21,895 nt of DNA from JBCDBD01 sp039184335 (GTDB taxonomy: Bacteria > Bacteroidota > Bacteroidia > Flavobacteriales > Flavobacteriaceae), in assembly GCA_039184335.1 (NCBI GenBank), contig JBCDBD010000044.1, positions 1 to 21,895 on the forward strand, read 5' to 3'. Within the stretch, counting starts at the first letter, position 1. Each line of letters begins with the position of its first letter. A model generated the notes under the pieces. The model ran no database searches, was not told the origin of the DNA, and saw nothing but the letters and a program-made list of their open reading frames with translations. Shown piece by piece: positions 1 through 7,971 of the stretch. Both the position numbers and the translations under genes were made by a program.

Positions 1-828
1 ATAAATCCGTTGGATGATGTCCCCAGTGTTTTTAGAGTCAAAAAAAGCAATGGGCAAACGCATAAGTTTCATCAGAAAATCTGAAATGAGGTTGATATTG
101 ATACGACTGGTGACATGCAATAAAATCCAACTACGTATGACCTCAACCGTGGTCTGGGACACAAACAATGTCAATTGGGCAATCAAAATCAAATAGATGA
201 AACCGATATTCTGATAATTGATGCCGTAATCCACAATGGATTGTGTTAAAAATGGAAATATAAGCTGTAGTATACTGCCAATGAGCAATCCCAAAAAAAG
301 CTGGAAAATGAACCTGGTGTAGGGCTTAAAATATAAAGCAAGAAATTTAAACCCATATTTTTTCGTCTCCTCCTGTCCATATTCATAAAATCGTGGGGTC
401 GTCTCGAAAAGCAATAAATAGCCCTCAGGATCCCCATCAGCCCCTTTACCTATCCAAGCCTCAATAAATTCCTTTTTTGAATAATCCACAAGGCCATGGG
501 CAGGATCCGCTACATACACTTTATTGCCCACAATTTCATAGACCACCACAAAATGCCTTTGCCGCCAGTATGCTATACAAGGTAGCGGAACTTCATCGAC
601 CAAGGTCTGTAACGTTACACTTACCGGCAAGGTGTGAAAGCCTATGGTTTCGGCTGCTTCAGCAATACCGCCCATTGACACCCCCTCTCGGGTAATGCTG
701 GACTTTCCCCTAAGAAAATCCACAGGATATGACCGACCAAAATACTTTGAAATCATCCGTAAGCAGGTAGGGCCGCAATCCATTTGGTCCAGCTGCTTAT
801 AGAATGGGAAATTTCGCACACGCATCAT
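1..828 (-). CDS. Peptidase-containing ABC transporter (C39 peptidase domain), N-terminal 276 residues, cut by window edge
   Basis: Reading leftward from an ATG at 828 (a second ATG follows directly at 825), the frame stays open to the window edge and gives 276 residues. Residues 1-140 are a C39 cysteine peptidase: Gln12 (oxyanion hole), Cys18 in the DCGPTCL motif, His92 in RHFVVVYEI and Asp108 in ADPAHG are all in place, so the protease should be active. From about residue 160 the hydrophobic segments of an ABC exporter membrane domain begin. The ATP-binding domain would lie beyond the window. Known family role: these inner-membrane exporters cleave the leader after a double-glycine-type site and export the peptide (bacteriocins, other ribosomal peptides). 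No peptide substrate gene is visible in the 300 bases upstream, so the cargo is unknown. No clear ribosome-binding site is seen, which is normal in Bacteroidota. Confidence 0.9.
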   Translation of the reverse strand, partial: MMRVRNFPFYKQLDQMDCGPTCLRMISKYFGRSYPVDFLRGKSSITREGVSMGGIAEAAETIGFHTLPVSVTLQTLVDEVPLPCIAYWRQRHFVVVYEIVGNKVYVADPAHGLVDYSKKEFIEAWIGKGADGDPEGYLLLFETTPRFYEYGQEETKKYGFKFLALYFKPYTRFIFQLFLGLLIGSILQLIFPFLTQSIVDYGINYQNIGFIYLILIAQLTLFVSQTTVEVIRSWILLHVTSRININLISDFLMKLMRLPIAFFDSKNTGDIIQRIY

Positions 829-1025
829 CAGAACACAATATAGGAAATATGGGGTTTTTCAAAACAAGAAAAATGATTAGACCACACAAAATAAGTTTTG
901 AACCTATAAAACCAGTGTACTGGTGGTGGTACAGTACCTATCGGATAACATAAAAGTCAAAACCGTAAAGAATCGCAGTGAAAGGCTGCTTTCACAGATG
1001 GCAATCAAAAACTATTTCAAAATCA
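829..1025. other. Non-coding spacer between divergent genes, with overlapping palindromes
   Basis: This stretch separates the leftward C39 transporter gene from the rightward rpsP promoter. I read both strands for short reading frames and found only fragments of a few codons, with no leader-peptide gene. The only clear structure is a group of overlapping inverted repeats at 911-938 (listed separately). No convincing promoter for the leftward gene was found; TTATTTTG on the minus strand near 890 is a one-mismatch -7 box at best. Confidence 0.6.
911..938. repeat. Overlapping inverted repeats (possible operator)
   Basis: Three nested dyads share 28 bases: ACCAGT-GT-ACTGGT at 911-924, GGTAC-A-GTACC at 928-938, and GTACTG (917-922) pairing with CAGTAC (932-937). 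They lie between the divergent C39 transporter and rpsP, about 90 bases outside the transporter's start codon. This could be a repressor operator or alternating RNA hairpins. The symmetry is seen directly; the function is inference. Confidence 0.4.
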
Positions 1026-1055
1026 TTGTAGTATTCAGTATTTAGTGTATTTTTG
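1026..1055 (+). promoter_or_regulatory. Bacteroidota sigma-A type promoter of rpsP-rimM
   Basis: TTG at 1026-1028, then 19 bases, then TATTTTTG at 1048-1055. This matches the Bacteroidota consensus TTG-N17-23-TAnnTTTG in every defined position. Transcription would start near 1061, leaving a leader of about 70 nt before rpsP. Confidence 0.8.
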
Positions 1056-1090
1056 CATCCGCTTTACACTAAAGCAGTGTTTTTAAACGA

Positions 1091-1125
1091 ATTAATAATC
1101 AGGGTCGGGCACCCTACAAATTAAT
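1091..1125 (+). promoter_or_regulatory. Structured 5' leader hairpin just before rpsP
   Basis: ATTAAT (1091-1096) pairs with ATTAAT (1120-1125), and AGGGT (1101-1105) pairs with ACCCT (1111-1115), around a 5-base loop (cgggc). The two helices are separated by a symmetric 4/4 internal loop (aatc/acaa). The structure ends 5 bases before the rpsP ATG, so folding would cover the translation-initiation region. Ribosomal-protein operons often carry such autoregulatory leaders, and flavobacterial examples are known for some ribosomal proteins. Whether this belongs to a described class cannot be told from the sequence alone. Confidence 0.5.
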
Positions 1126-1130
1126 GTGAT

Positions 1131-1703
1131 ATGCCAGTAAAAATTAGATTGCAACGCCATGGTAAAAAAGGAAAACCTTTCTATTGGATCGTTGCCGCAG
1201 ATTCCCGTGCTAAAAGAGATGGTAAATTTTTGGAAAAACTGGGCACCTACAATCCCAATACCAATCCTGCTACCATCAACCTAGATGTCGATGGTTCAGT
1301 AAAATGGCTGCAAAATGGTGCACAGCCAACCGATACGGCCCGAGCAATTTTATCTTATAAAGGCGCTTTGTTGAAACACCATCTTTGGGGCGGTGTCCGA
1401 AAAGGGGCATTGACCGAGGAACAGGTAGAGGAAAAATTCAAGGCCTGGTTGGAAGAGAAGGAAAAAGGCATCCAATCCAAAAAGGACGGATTGAGCAAAG
1501 CCAAGGAAGAGGCCAAGGCCAAGGCATTGGAAGCTGAAAAGGAAATCAATGAAAAACGTGTGGCAGCGGCACAACCAGAGGTAGAGGAAGCCCCTGCGGA
1601 AGAGACAGAAACAACAGAAGCTGCCGAAGAAACCACTGTGGAAGCCTCCACGACAGAAGAGGCTGCCCCAGTTGCTGCAGAGGTATCCAAGGAAGAAGAA
1701 TAA
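1131..1703 (+). CDS. rpsP: 30S ribosomal protein bS16, with long C-terminal extension
   Basis: 190 residues. The first ~80 residues are the bS16 fold: the start MPVKIRLQRHGKKGKPFYWI, the RAKRDGKFLEKLGTYNPNT segment and the GAQPTDTARAILSYKGALL segment are diagnostic. E. coli S16 is only about 82 residues long. The rest here is a Lys/Glu/Ala-rich helical stretch (about 95-150) followed by a Glu/Ala/Thr-rich acidic tail (about 150-190). Such tails are usual in Bacteroidota bS16. The protein binds 16S rRNA in the 5' domain during 30S assembly. It is followed two bases later by rimM, the usual partner, and is driven by the promoter at 1026-1055. The ATG is preceded by a hairpin rather than by a Shine-Dalgarno sequence. 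Confidence 0.97.
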   Translation: MPVKIRLQRHGKKGKPFYWIVAADSRAKRDGKFLEKLGTYNPNTNPATINLDVDGSVKWLQNGAQPTDTARAILSYKGALLKHHLWGGVRKGALTEEQVEEKFKAWLEEKEKGIQSKKDGLSKAKEEAKAKALEAEKEINEKRVAAAQPEVEEAPAEETETTEAAEETTVEASTTEEAAPVAAEVSKEEE

Positions 1704-1708
1704 AGGTG

Positions 1709-2239
1709 ATGATGCGCAAGGAAGATTGTTTCTACTTGGGCAGAATCGTTTCAAAATACAGCTTCAAAGGCGAGGTACTGGTCAAATTGGACACAGACGA
1801 GCCTGAAATCTACGAAAACATGGAATCAGTTTTTGTTTCATTGGGAAACAATCTGGTTCCTTTTTTTATTGACCAGTGTCGATTGCACAAATCAACACTA
1901 TTGCGTATTGATTTTGAGGGGGTAAAAGATGAAGTTGCAGCCGATAGAATCATGGGTTCAGCACTGTATTTGCCATTGGCCATGCTACCCCCGTTGACCG
2001 GTAATAGATTTTATTACCATGAAGTCATCGGTTTTCAGCTCGTCGATGATGTTCATGGCCCGATCGGAACCATTGAATCAATAAACGATGCGGCGTCACA
2101 AGTACTTTTCGAGGCCAAGAAAGATGGAAAAGCGTTGTTGATTCCCATTAACGATGACATCATACAAAAAGTAGACCGCACCTCAAAGACCATCTATGTA
2201 AAGACTCCGGAAGGTTTGGTGGATTTGTATTTAGGATAA
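1709..2239 (+). CDS. rimM: 16S rRNA processing protein RimM
   Basis: 176 residues from the ATG at 1709. GTG 1706 and ATG 1712 are in-frame alternatives that change only one residue each; I prefer 1709 because it is the first ATG after the GGAAGAAG/AAAGG purine run. RimM is a 30S assembly factor that binds ribosomal protein uS19 and helps 3' domain maturation of 16S rRNA. Residues 8-90 form the RimM N-terminal barrel (FYLGRIVSKYSFKGEVLVKL). Residues from about 100 form the PRC-barrel half (FYYHEVIGFQLVDD, GPIGTIESI, then LLIPINDDII). Length is normal for the family. It lies 5 bases after rpsP and is almost certainly co-transcribed with it. Confidence 0.95.
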   Translation: MMRKEDCFYLGRIVSKYSFKGEVLVKLDTDEPEIYENMESVFVSLGNNLVPFFIDQCRLHKSTLLRIDFEGVKDEVAADRIMGSALYLPLAMLPPLTGNRFYYHEVIGFQLVDDVHGPIGTIESINDAASQVLFEAKKDGKALLIPINDDIIQKVDRTSKTIYVKTPEGLVDLYLG

Positions 2240-2332
2240 CCCGGCATTGAAATCGCTAAATCATGGCTAAACCTTACTTGCATTGTAATGATACCATGGT
2301 TTTGCCACTGTACATACACATAGCACCAATTT

Positions 2333-3046
2333 ATGAGCAAGCCCTTTAAGTTCAAACAATTTACTGTCTATCAAGACCGTTGCGCCATGAAAGTAGGTAC
2401 TGATGGTGTATTATTGGGGGCATGGGCCTCAATCGAAAGCAATCCTAACAGCATATTGGATATCGGAGCGGGCACAGGCGTAATTGCCCTGCAGTTGGCA
2501 CAGCGTTCCTCCGCTGAAACTATTGATGCCGTAGAATTGGACAACGATGCCTACGAACAGTGTGTCACTAATCTTGAGGCGTCACCATGGCCAGACAGAC
2601 TTTTCTGTTACCATGCCAGTTTTCAGGAGTTTGTAGCCGAAATGGACGAGCCTTATGATCTGGTGGTCTCCAATCCCCCCTTTTACGGTGAAGGAGTCTC
2701 AAGTGGCAACAGTTCTAGGGACAAGGCAAGGCAGCACCAGTTCTTGCCATTTGATAAGTTGTTGTACGGAGTTTCGAAACTGCTTTCTAAACAGGGGGTG
2801 TTTTCTACCATCGTTCCATTCACCGAAGAAACCACTTTTAGTGCCATAGCGGCCCAAAATGGGTTGTTCGTGAATCGGATGACCCGCGTTAAGGGCAGTG
2901 AACATGCTACAATCAAGCGAAGCCTTCTAGAGTTTTCATTTTTAAAGACAGAGGTACAGCCTACGACCTTGACCATAGCTCTGGAAAGGCATGTATACAC
3001 CGAAGACTACATTGCACTTACCCGACCATTCTACTTGAAAATGTAA
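2333..3046 (+). CDS. trmN: tRNA1(Val) (adenine-37-N6)-methyltransferase
   Basis: 237 residues. This is a class I SAM-dependent methyltransferase of the TrmN6 (YfiC) family, which methylates A37 next to the anticodon of tRNA1-Val. The family signature MKVGTDGVLLGAWA lies at about residues 19-32. SAM motif I is LDIGAGTGVIALQLA (42-56), the acidic end of strand beta2 is VELDN, and the N6-adenine catalytic motif NPPFYG is at 114-119. The 93-base gap after rimM holds an imperfect inverted repeat (GGCTAAACC near 2266, GGTTTTGCC near 2298) and only a one-mismatch -7 box (TGGTTTTG, 2297-2304). Read-through from rpsP-rimM is therefore possible. Neighbours in translation fit a tRNA-modification role. 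Confidence 0.92.
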   Translation: MSKPFKFKQFTVYQDRCAMKVGTDGVLLGAWASIESNPNSILDIGAGTGVIALQLAQRSSAETIDAVELDNDAYEQCVTNLEASPWPDRLFCYHASFQEFVAEMDEPYDLVVSNPPFYGEGVSSGNSSRDKARQHQFLPFDKLLYGVSKLLSKQGVFSTIVPFTEETTFSAIAAQNGLFVNRMTRVKGSEHATIKRSLLEFSFLKTEVQPTTLTIALERHVYTEDYIALTRPFYLKM

Positions 3047-3056
3047 CACCTCAGCC

Positions 3057-3086
3057 TTGAAATGTTATATTTCATTGCTACCTTTG
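3057..3086 (+). promoter_or_regulatory. Bacteroidota-type promoter of the acyl-CoA dehydrogenase gene
   Basis: TTG at 3057-3059, 19 bases, then TACCTTTG at 3079-3086: a full match to TTG-N19-TAnnTTTG. The ATG at 3104 lies only 17 bases after the -7 box, so the mRNA leader would be about 10 nt. Confidence 0.75.
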
Positions 3087-3103
3087 GTCAAAATTCATTT
3101 TGA

Positions 3104-4282
3104 ATGAAGCCTGATCTGTTTGAAGCCCCTGATTATTATCACCTCGATGACCTGCTTTCTGAGGAACACCTTTTGGTACGTGATGCCGCCCGACAATGGG
3201 TCAAACGAGATGTTTCGCCCATCATCGAAGCGTATGCCCAAAAAGCGGAATTCCCAGAGCAGATCATTAGCGGTTTGGCAGGAATCGGGGCCTTCGGACC
3301 TTACATTCCTGAAGAATATGGTGGTGCAGGACTTGACCAGATCAGTTACGGACTCATCATGCAAGAAATTGAACGGGGCGACAGTGGGGTTCGCTCTACA
3401 GCCTCAGTACAATCATCGCTGGTCATGTATCCCATTTTTGCCTACGGCAACGAAGCACAGCGAAAAAAATACCTCCCCAAATTGGCTACTGGTGAGTGGA
3501 TGGGCTGTTTTGGATTGACAGAGCCCAACCATGGCTCCAATCCGGGTGGCATGGAGACCAAATACAAGGATATGGGTGACCATTTTGTATTGAATGGGGC
3601 CAAACTTTGGATTTCAAATGCTCCCTTTGCCGATGTTGCCATGGTATGGGCCAAAAATGAGGAGGGACGCATTCATGGCTTGATCGTGGAACGTGGTATG
3701 GAAGGTTTCTCCACCCCTGAGACCCACAATAAATGGTCATTACGTGCTTCAGCCACTGGAGAGTTGATCTTTGACAATGTCAAAGTACCCAAAGAAAACC
3801 TATTGCCCGGCAAAAGTGGTCTGGGGGCACCTTTAGGTTGTTTAGACTCTGCACGTTATGGCATCGCTTGGGGTGCCATCGGTGCTGCCATGGATTGCTA
3901 CGATACTGCCTTGCGCTATGCCAAGGAACGCATTCAATTTGAAAAACCGATTGCCGCCACCCAATTACAGCAAAAAAAGCTGGCGGAGATGGTTACCGAA
4001 ATCACCAAGGCACAATTACTGGCTTTTCGCTTGGGGCAGTTAAAAAATGAAGGTCGGGCCACTACAGCCCAGATATCCTTGGCCAAACGCAACAATGTCG
4101 AAATTGCCATCAAAATTGCCAGAGAGGCCCGTCAGGTACTGGGTGGCATGGGCATTACCGGAGAATACAGTATCATGCGCCACATGATGAACTTAGAAAG
4201 TGTCATTACCTATGAAGGCACACATGATATTCATTTATTGATTACGGGTGCTGATATTACCGGGCATGCTGCCTTTAAATAA
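3104..4282 (+). CDS. gcdH: Acyl-CoA dehydrogenase, glutaryl-CoA dehydrogenase type
   Basis: 392 residues, the usual length for a cytosolic FAD-dependent acyl-CoA dehydrogenase. The catalytic Glu is in YEGTHDIH (Glu371), the position used by glutaryl-CoA dehydrogenase. The substrate-side motif GVRSTASVQSSLVM carries the Arg that binds the distal carboxylate in that enzyme. GLTEPNHGSNP and LWISNAPFADVA match the FAD-binding middle domain, and KWSLRASATGEL the family core. Expected reaction: oxidative decarboxylation of glutaryl-CoA to crotonyl-CoA in lysine/tryptophan breakdown, with electrons passed to ETF. No other lysine-degradation gene is nearby and it has its own promoter. A general acyl-CoA dehydrogenase role remains possible. 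Confidence 0.88.
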   Translation: MKPDLFEAPDYYHLDDLLSEEHLLVRDAARQWVKRDVSPIIEAYAQKAEFPEQIISGLAGIGAFGPYIPEEYGGAGLDQISYGLIMQEIERGDSGVRSTASVQSSLVMYPIFAYGNEAQRKKYLPKLATGEWMGCFGLTEPNHGSNPGGMETKYKDMGDHFVLNGAKLWISNAPFADVAMVWAKNEEGRIHGLIVERGMEGFSTPETHNKWSLRASATGELIFDNVKVPKENLLPGKSGLGAPLGCLDSARYGIAWGAIGAAMDCYDTALRYAKERIQFEKPIAATQLQQKKLAEMVTEITKAQLLAFRLGQLKNEGRATTAQISLAKRNNVEIAIKIAREARQVLGGMGITGEYSIMRHMMNLESVITYEGTHDIHLLITGADITGHAAFK

Positions 4283-4294
4283 AACTTAGTTTTT
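4281..4294. terminator. Possible weak bidirectional terminator
   Basis: AAAAC-tta-GTTTT followed by T-rich sequence, in the 11-base gap between the convergent acyl-CoA dehydrogenase and oxidoreductase genes. The stem is only 5 bp, nearly all A-T, and overlaps both stop codons, so this is a weak call. Confidence 0.25.
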
Positions 4295-6600
4295 CAATTC
4301 ATTTTTTCAACACGCACTTTAATCGATTTGCTGATAGGGGTTTGGCTCTTATGGGCATAATGGTTATGGGGCACCAATACATTGGTTTCTGGAAAGTATG
4401 CAGCCACATTACCTTTGGGAATATCGTAGGGAACTACTAAAAAACATGCTGCTTTTCGCATTACGGCATCGTAACTGCTCGTAATATTGACCACATCCCC
4501 TTTGCACAACCCTCTCTGCCCCATGTCTTTCTTGTTAATGAACAGCACCCTTCGCTCATTATAAATACCACGGTAGCGGTCATGAAGTCCATAGATTGTA
4601 GTATTGAACTGGTCATGTGAACGAATGGTCATCAACAGCAGTTCATCTGTTTTTAAGCCATGGTCTGGCAGGGTATTCAGGGTTAACCGTGCCTTGCCAT
4701 TGGGCAATTTACTGAAATCACGTTCCCGTGCATTGTTGGGCAGGTAGTACCCTGCTCTTTTTGATTGTTGTTCAGTGTTTTCAAAACCTTTGGCAATCTT
4801 ATCGATGTATTGTCGAACCAATGAATAATCATTACCAAATGCTTTCCAAGGCACCGAATGCGCTCCCTTGAAATAGGTATCCGCGATTTGGGCAATGATT
4901 TCAGGCTCGCTTTTCACATTTCCATTTATGGGTCGCAACAGGCCCTTTGACCATCGTACTTTGCCCATACTGTTCTCTGTGGTGACAAACCGTTCCAAAT
5001 CATTTTTTTGGTCTTTTTCTGACCGGCCCAACGTAGGTAAGATCAGCGCCTTTTTTCCAGTGACCAAATGCGAACGGTTCAATTTGGTGCTGATCTGAAC
5101 GGTCAGGGCACATTTTTGTATCGCTTCTGCGGTATAGTGTGTGTCAGAGGCAGCCATGAGAAAATTGCCCCCCAAGCACACAAAAACCTTCGCTTTGCCC
5201 TCGTACATCGCCTTTATCGACTTGACTGTATCGTAGCCCGGCTTCTCTGGGGGCTTAAAACCAAAATGGGTTTCAATCTTCTTATTGAGTTCTGTGTCTA
5301 CATAATGGTGGATTCCCACACTTCGGTCTCCTTGCACATTGCTGTGCCCCCGTACAGGACAGGTGCCTGCATTAGGTTTACCAATCGCCCCCTTTAAGAG
5401 CAAGAGGTTGACAAACTCACGAATATTTTCAACCCCGTTCTTATGCTGTGTCAACCCCATGGCCCAACATACAATGATCTTTGATCTTTGTGCCAATAGT
5501 TGCACCGTAGTATCAATTGACTTTTCATCAACGCCACATCGGTTCAAGAGCTCTTTTTCATCATATGTGGCCAAATCAGCCACCAAATCGTGATACCCAT
5601 CGGTATACCTGTGTATAAAGTCATGGTCAAAAATACCTGGGTGGTCTTCTGCATCGCACTGTATTAATTTTTTGAGCATCAGTTTCACCAATGCAATATC
5701 TTGATTGATATTTACCTGCAAGTGAATATCGGCCAAAGACGTTCCGCTACCTACCCAGCCTTTTGCCTTTTGGGGGTTTTTAAAGTGAATAAGGCCAGCC
5801 TCTTTCAAAGGATTGATACTGATGACTTTTCCACCATTCGCCTTGCATTTTTCCAGAGCAGACAACATTCTAGGATGATTGGTGCCTGGGTTTTGCCCTA
5901 CTACCATAACGACTTCGGCCTGATAAAAATCCTCTAATTTCACAGAGCCCTTACCGATGCCCAGTGTCTCGCCCAATGCCACACCGCTGCTTTCATGGCA
6001 CATATTTGAACAATCGGGCATATTGTTTGTACCAAGTGCCCTTGCAAACATACCGTACAAAAATGCGGCCTCATTGCTTGAACGTCCCGAGGTATAGAAA
6101 ATAGCACCATCAGGTGATTCAAGTTGATGAAGCTCACTGGCGATTAGCTGATATGCCTCTTGCCAGCCTATGGGCTCATAATGCTTGCTTTCGGCATGTA
6201 ATACCATTGGTGCCGTCAACCTTCCGCAGGTATTCAACTCATAATCGGAAAAGAGAGAAAGTTCTTCAACAGAATAGCGGCTAAAAAAATCAGTGCCTAT
6301 ACTTTTTTGGGTAGCTTCATCGGCCAGTGCTTTGGCACCATTCTCGCAATACTCGGCAGCCGTTGAAGGTTTTTCAGGGTCTGGCCAAGCACAGCTTGGA
6401 CAGTCAAATCCATTTTTTTGATTCATCTTCAAAAGACCCTTAAGGGCATTGACCACCCCCATTTCCTTAAACGTATGCCTCAACGCCTCTTGTACGGCAA
6501 AAGGTCCACCTGCATAGGCCATAGGTTGTTTTATCTGAGCATTATCAGCGCATGTTTGCGGACCGGTAAGGGAAATATTTCGTTTAAACCCACTTGACAT
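4294..6600 (-). CDS. FdhF/YdeP-family molybdopterin oxidoreductase
   Basis: 768 residues. It belongs to the formate-dehydrogenase-alpha-like molybdenum enzymes of the YdeP branch. The N-terminus carries GFDCPSCAWPDP (Cys67, Cys70) and AEYCENG (Cys85), which replaces the four-Cys [4Fe-4S] motif of classical FdhF. NNMPDCSNMCHES (Cys197, Cys201) lies in the region of the Mo-ligand Sec/Cys of formate dehydrogenases. GQNPGTNHPRML, CPVRGHSNVQGDRSVG and the C-terminal barrel motifs (DLYGLHDRYRG-like, GDVVNITS) bind the bis-MGD cofactor. E. coli YdeP is linked to acid resistance, but the reaction of this branch is not established, so formate oxidation should not be assumed. No fdhD, mob/moa or electron-transfer subunit is in the window. 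It has no in-frame TGA, so no selenocysteine. Confidence 0.88.
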   Translation of the reverse strand: MSSGFKRNISLTGPQTCADNAQIKQPMAYAGGPFAVQEALRHTFKEMGVVNALKGLLKMNQKNGFDCPSCAWPDPEKPSTAAEYCENGAKALADEATQKSIGTDFFSRYSVEELSLFSDYELNTCGRLTAPMVLHAESKHYEPIGWQEAYQLIASELHQLESPDGAIFYTSGRSSNEAAFLYGMFARALGTNNMPDCSNMCHESSGVALGETLGIGKGSVKLEDFYQAEVVMVVGQNPGTNHPRMLSALEKCKANGGKVISINPLKEAGLIHFKNPQKAKGWVGSGTSLADIHLQVNINQDIALVKLMLKKLIQCDAEDHPGIFDHDFIHRYTDGYHDLVADLATYDEKELLNRCGVDEKSIDTTVQLLAQRSKIIVCWAMGLTQHKNGVENIREFVNLLLLKGAIGKPNAGTCPVRGHSNVQGDRSVGIHHYVDTELNKKIETHFGFKPPEKPGYDTVKSIKAMYEGKAKVFVCLGGNFLMAASDTHYTAEAIQKCALTVQISTKLNRSHLVTGKKALILPTLGRSEKDQKNDLERFVTTENSMGKVRWSKGLLRPINGNVKSEPEIIAQIADTYFKGAHSVPWKAFGNDYSLVRQYIDKIAKGFENTEQQSKRAGYYLPNNARERDFSKLPNGKARLTLNTLPDHGLKTDELLLMTIRSHDQFNTTIYGLHDRYRGIYNERRVLFINKKDMGQRGLCKGDVVNITSSYDAVMRKAACFLVVPYDIPKGNVAAYFPETNVLVPHNHYAHKSQTPISKSIKVRVEKMN

Positions 6601-6649
6601 TGAATCGTATTTTTAGCAGCAGCCACGGTATAAAATTGACCGACACATG

Positions 6650-6657
6650 CAAACATA
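6650..6657 (-). promoter_or_regulatory. Candidate -7 box for the oxidoreductase gene
   Basis: On the minus strand this reads TATGTTTG, a match to TAnnTTTG, about 50 bases before the gene start at 6600. No TTG is found at the usual 17-23 base spacing, so the -33 element is missing or degenerate. Confidence 0.35.
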
Positions 6658-6711
6658 TCATTTTTGGTCAAGGAAGCTGCTACAAGAATCTAAAATCAAT
6701 TATTTTAGCAC

Positions 6712-7971
6712 ATGTTTGCGTTGGTCGATTGCAATAACTTCTATGCTTCCTGTGAGCGGGCCTTTCAACCGCAGTACCACAACGTGCCCATAGCCATTCT
6801 TTCGAATAATGACGGGTGCTTCATCTCTCGAAGTGATGAAGCCAAAAAGCTAGGACTTCCCATGGCTGCCCCTGCATTCAAATATCAGCGGTTCTGCCAA
6901 GAACATGGCATAAAAATATTCTCATCAAACTATCCGTTATACGGTGATATGAGCAGCCGGGTAATGAACATCTTGGGGACTTTTACCCCAGATATGGAAG
7001 TATACAGTATTGATGAGGCCTTTTTAAAATTCGAAGGGTTCCACAACTATGATTTTCATGCCTATGGGCGTAAGATCCAGCACAAAGTGCAAAAATGCAC
7101 GGGCATTCCCATAAGCATAGGTATTGCACCAACCAAGGCATTATCGAAAATCGCCAATAAAATTGCCAAAAAGTTTCGTCCGAGAACAGGAGGGGTCTTT
7201 GTCATAGCATCAGAAGAAGAACGCTTAAAGGCATTACGATGGGCCAAAATTGAAAGTGTTTGGGGCATTGGACAGGGCAATTTGAAACGTTTGCAAACCA
7301 AAAAAGTACGCACTGCTTATGACTTCACCCAACTTTCAGACGAATGGGTCAAAAAACAAATGGCCATTATCGGCCTAAGGCTAAAAAAAGATTTAGAAGG
7401 AAAACCTACCTTGGACCTGGACGATGATACCCGTGACAAAAAAGTCATAGCCACTACCCGCAGTTTTGAACGTACTTTTTCTGATCTGGAGAACATACGC
7501 GAACGCATCTCTACCTTTGCAGGCAGTTGTGCCGAGAAGCTACGCACCCAGAAAAGCAGTTGCAACATCATCATGGTATTCATACGCAGCGATAGGCACA
7601 AAAAAAACACTCCCCAAGACAGAAGCAGTACGCTCGTTACATTACCCTACCCCTCTGATTCAACATTGACCATTACCAATCATGCCGTGAGGGCAGCTGA
7701 ACAAATTTTTAAACCAGGTATTCGATACAAGAGGGCCGGGGTCATTGTCTGCGGACTGGTACCTACCAATGCGCGCCAATTAGACTTATTTCAGAGAGAA
7801 AACCCCAAACACACAGCCTTAATGAAAACCATGGATGCAATGAACAACAAATTGGGCGATTACAAGATTAAAATCGGCAACCAAGATCTGGAGCGCACTT
7901 GGAAAATGCGCCAAGAGCATCTTTCACCAAGGTACACCACTGATATTGATGAAATTATTACAGTAAAATGA
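6712..7971 (+). CDS. umuC: Y-family DNA polymerase V catalytic subunit UmuC
   Basis: 419 residues, about the length of E. coli UmuC (422). It copies past damaged template bases as part of DNA polymerase V. The palm-domain acidic residues are present: Asp6 in FALVDCNNFYASCER, and Asp101-Glu102 in VYSIDEAFL. The steric and fingers region SNNDGCFISRSDEAKKLG follows the UmuC pattern. The thumb region (IPISIGIAPTKALSKIANKIAK, then WGIGQGNLKRL) and the little-finger domain (TRSFERTFSDLENIRERISTFA) are in order. Its stop codon overlaps the start of umuD (ATGA), so the two are translationally coupled. No SOS box was recognised upstream; the nearest promoter-like string is TATTTTAG at 6701-6708, one mismatch from the -7 consensus and almost touching the ATG. 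Confidence 0.95.
   Translation: MFALVDCNNFYASCERAFQPQYHNVPIAILSNNDGCFISRSDEAKKLGLPMAAPAFKYQRFCQEHGIKIFSSNYPLYGDMSSRVMNILGTFTPDMEVYSIDEAFLKFEGFHNYDFHAYGRKIQHKVQKCTGIPISIGIAPTKALSKIANKIAKKFRPRTGGVFVIASEEERLKALRWAKIESVWGIGQGNLKRLQTKKVRTAYDFTQLSDEWVKKQMAIIGLRLKKDLEGKPTLDLDDDTRDKKVIATTRSFERTFSDLENIRERISTFAGSCAEKLRTQKSSCNIIMVFIRSDRHKKNTPQDRSSTLVTLPYPSDSTLTITNHAVRAAEQIFKPGIRYKRAGVIVCGLVPTNARQLDLFQRENPKHTALMKTMDAMNNKLGDYKIKIGNQDLERTWKMRQEHLSPRYTTDIDEIITVK

Noticed and set aside
829..1130. A short leader-peptide gene for the C39 exporter
   Set aside because: All ATG-started frames on the minus strand end within about 20 codons, and none shows a double-glycine leader.
1350..1754. Long open frames on the minus strand opposite rpsP (134 and 111 codons)
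   Set aside because: They mirror the low-complexity Lys/Glu/Ala tail of bS16. Their predicted products are Phe/Leu/Cys- or Ser/Ala-rich with no domain.
5068..5397. Plus-strand frames inside the molybdoenzyme gene
   Set aside because: These are shadows of a well-supported 768-codon gene on the other strand, and the translations show no family features.
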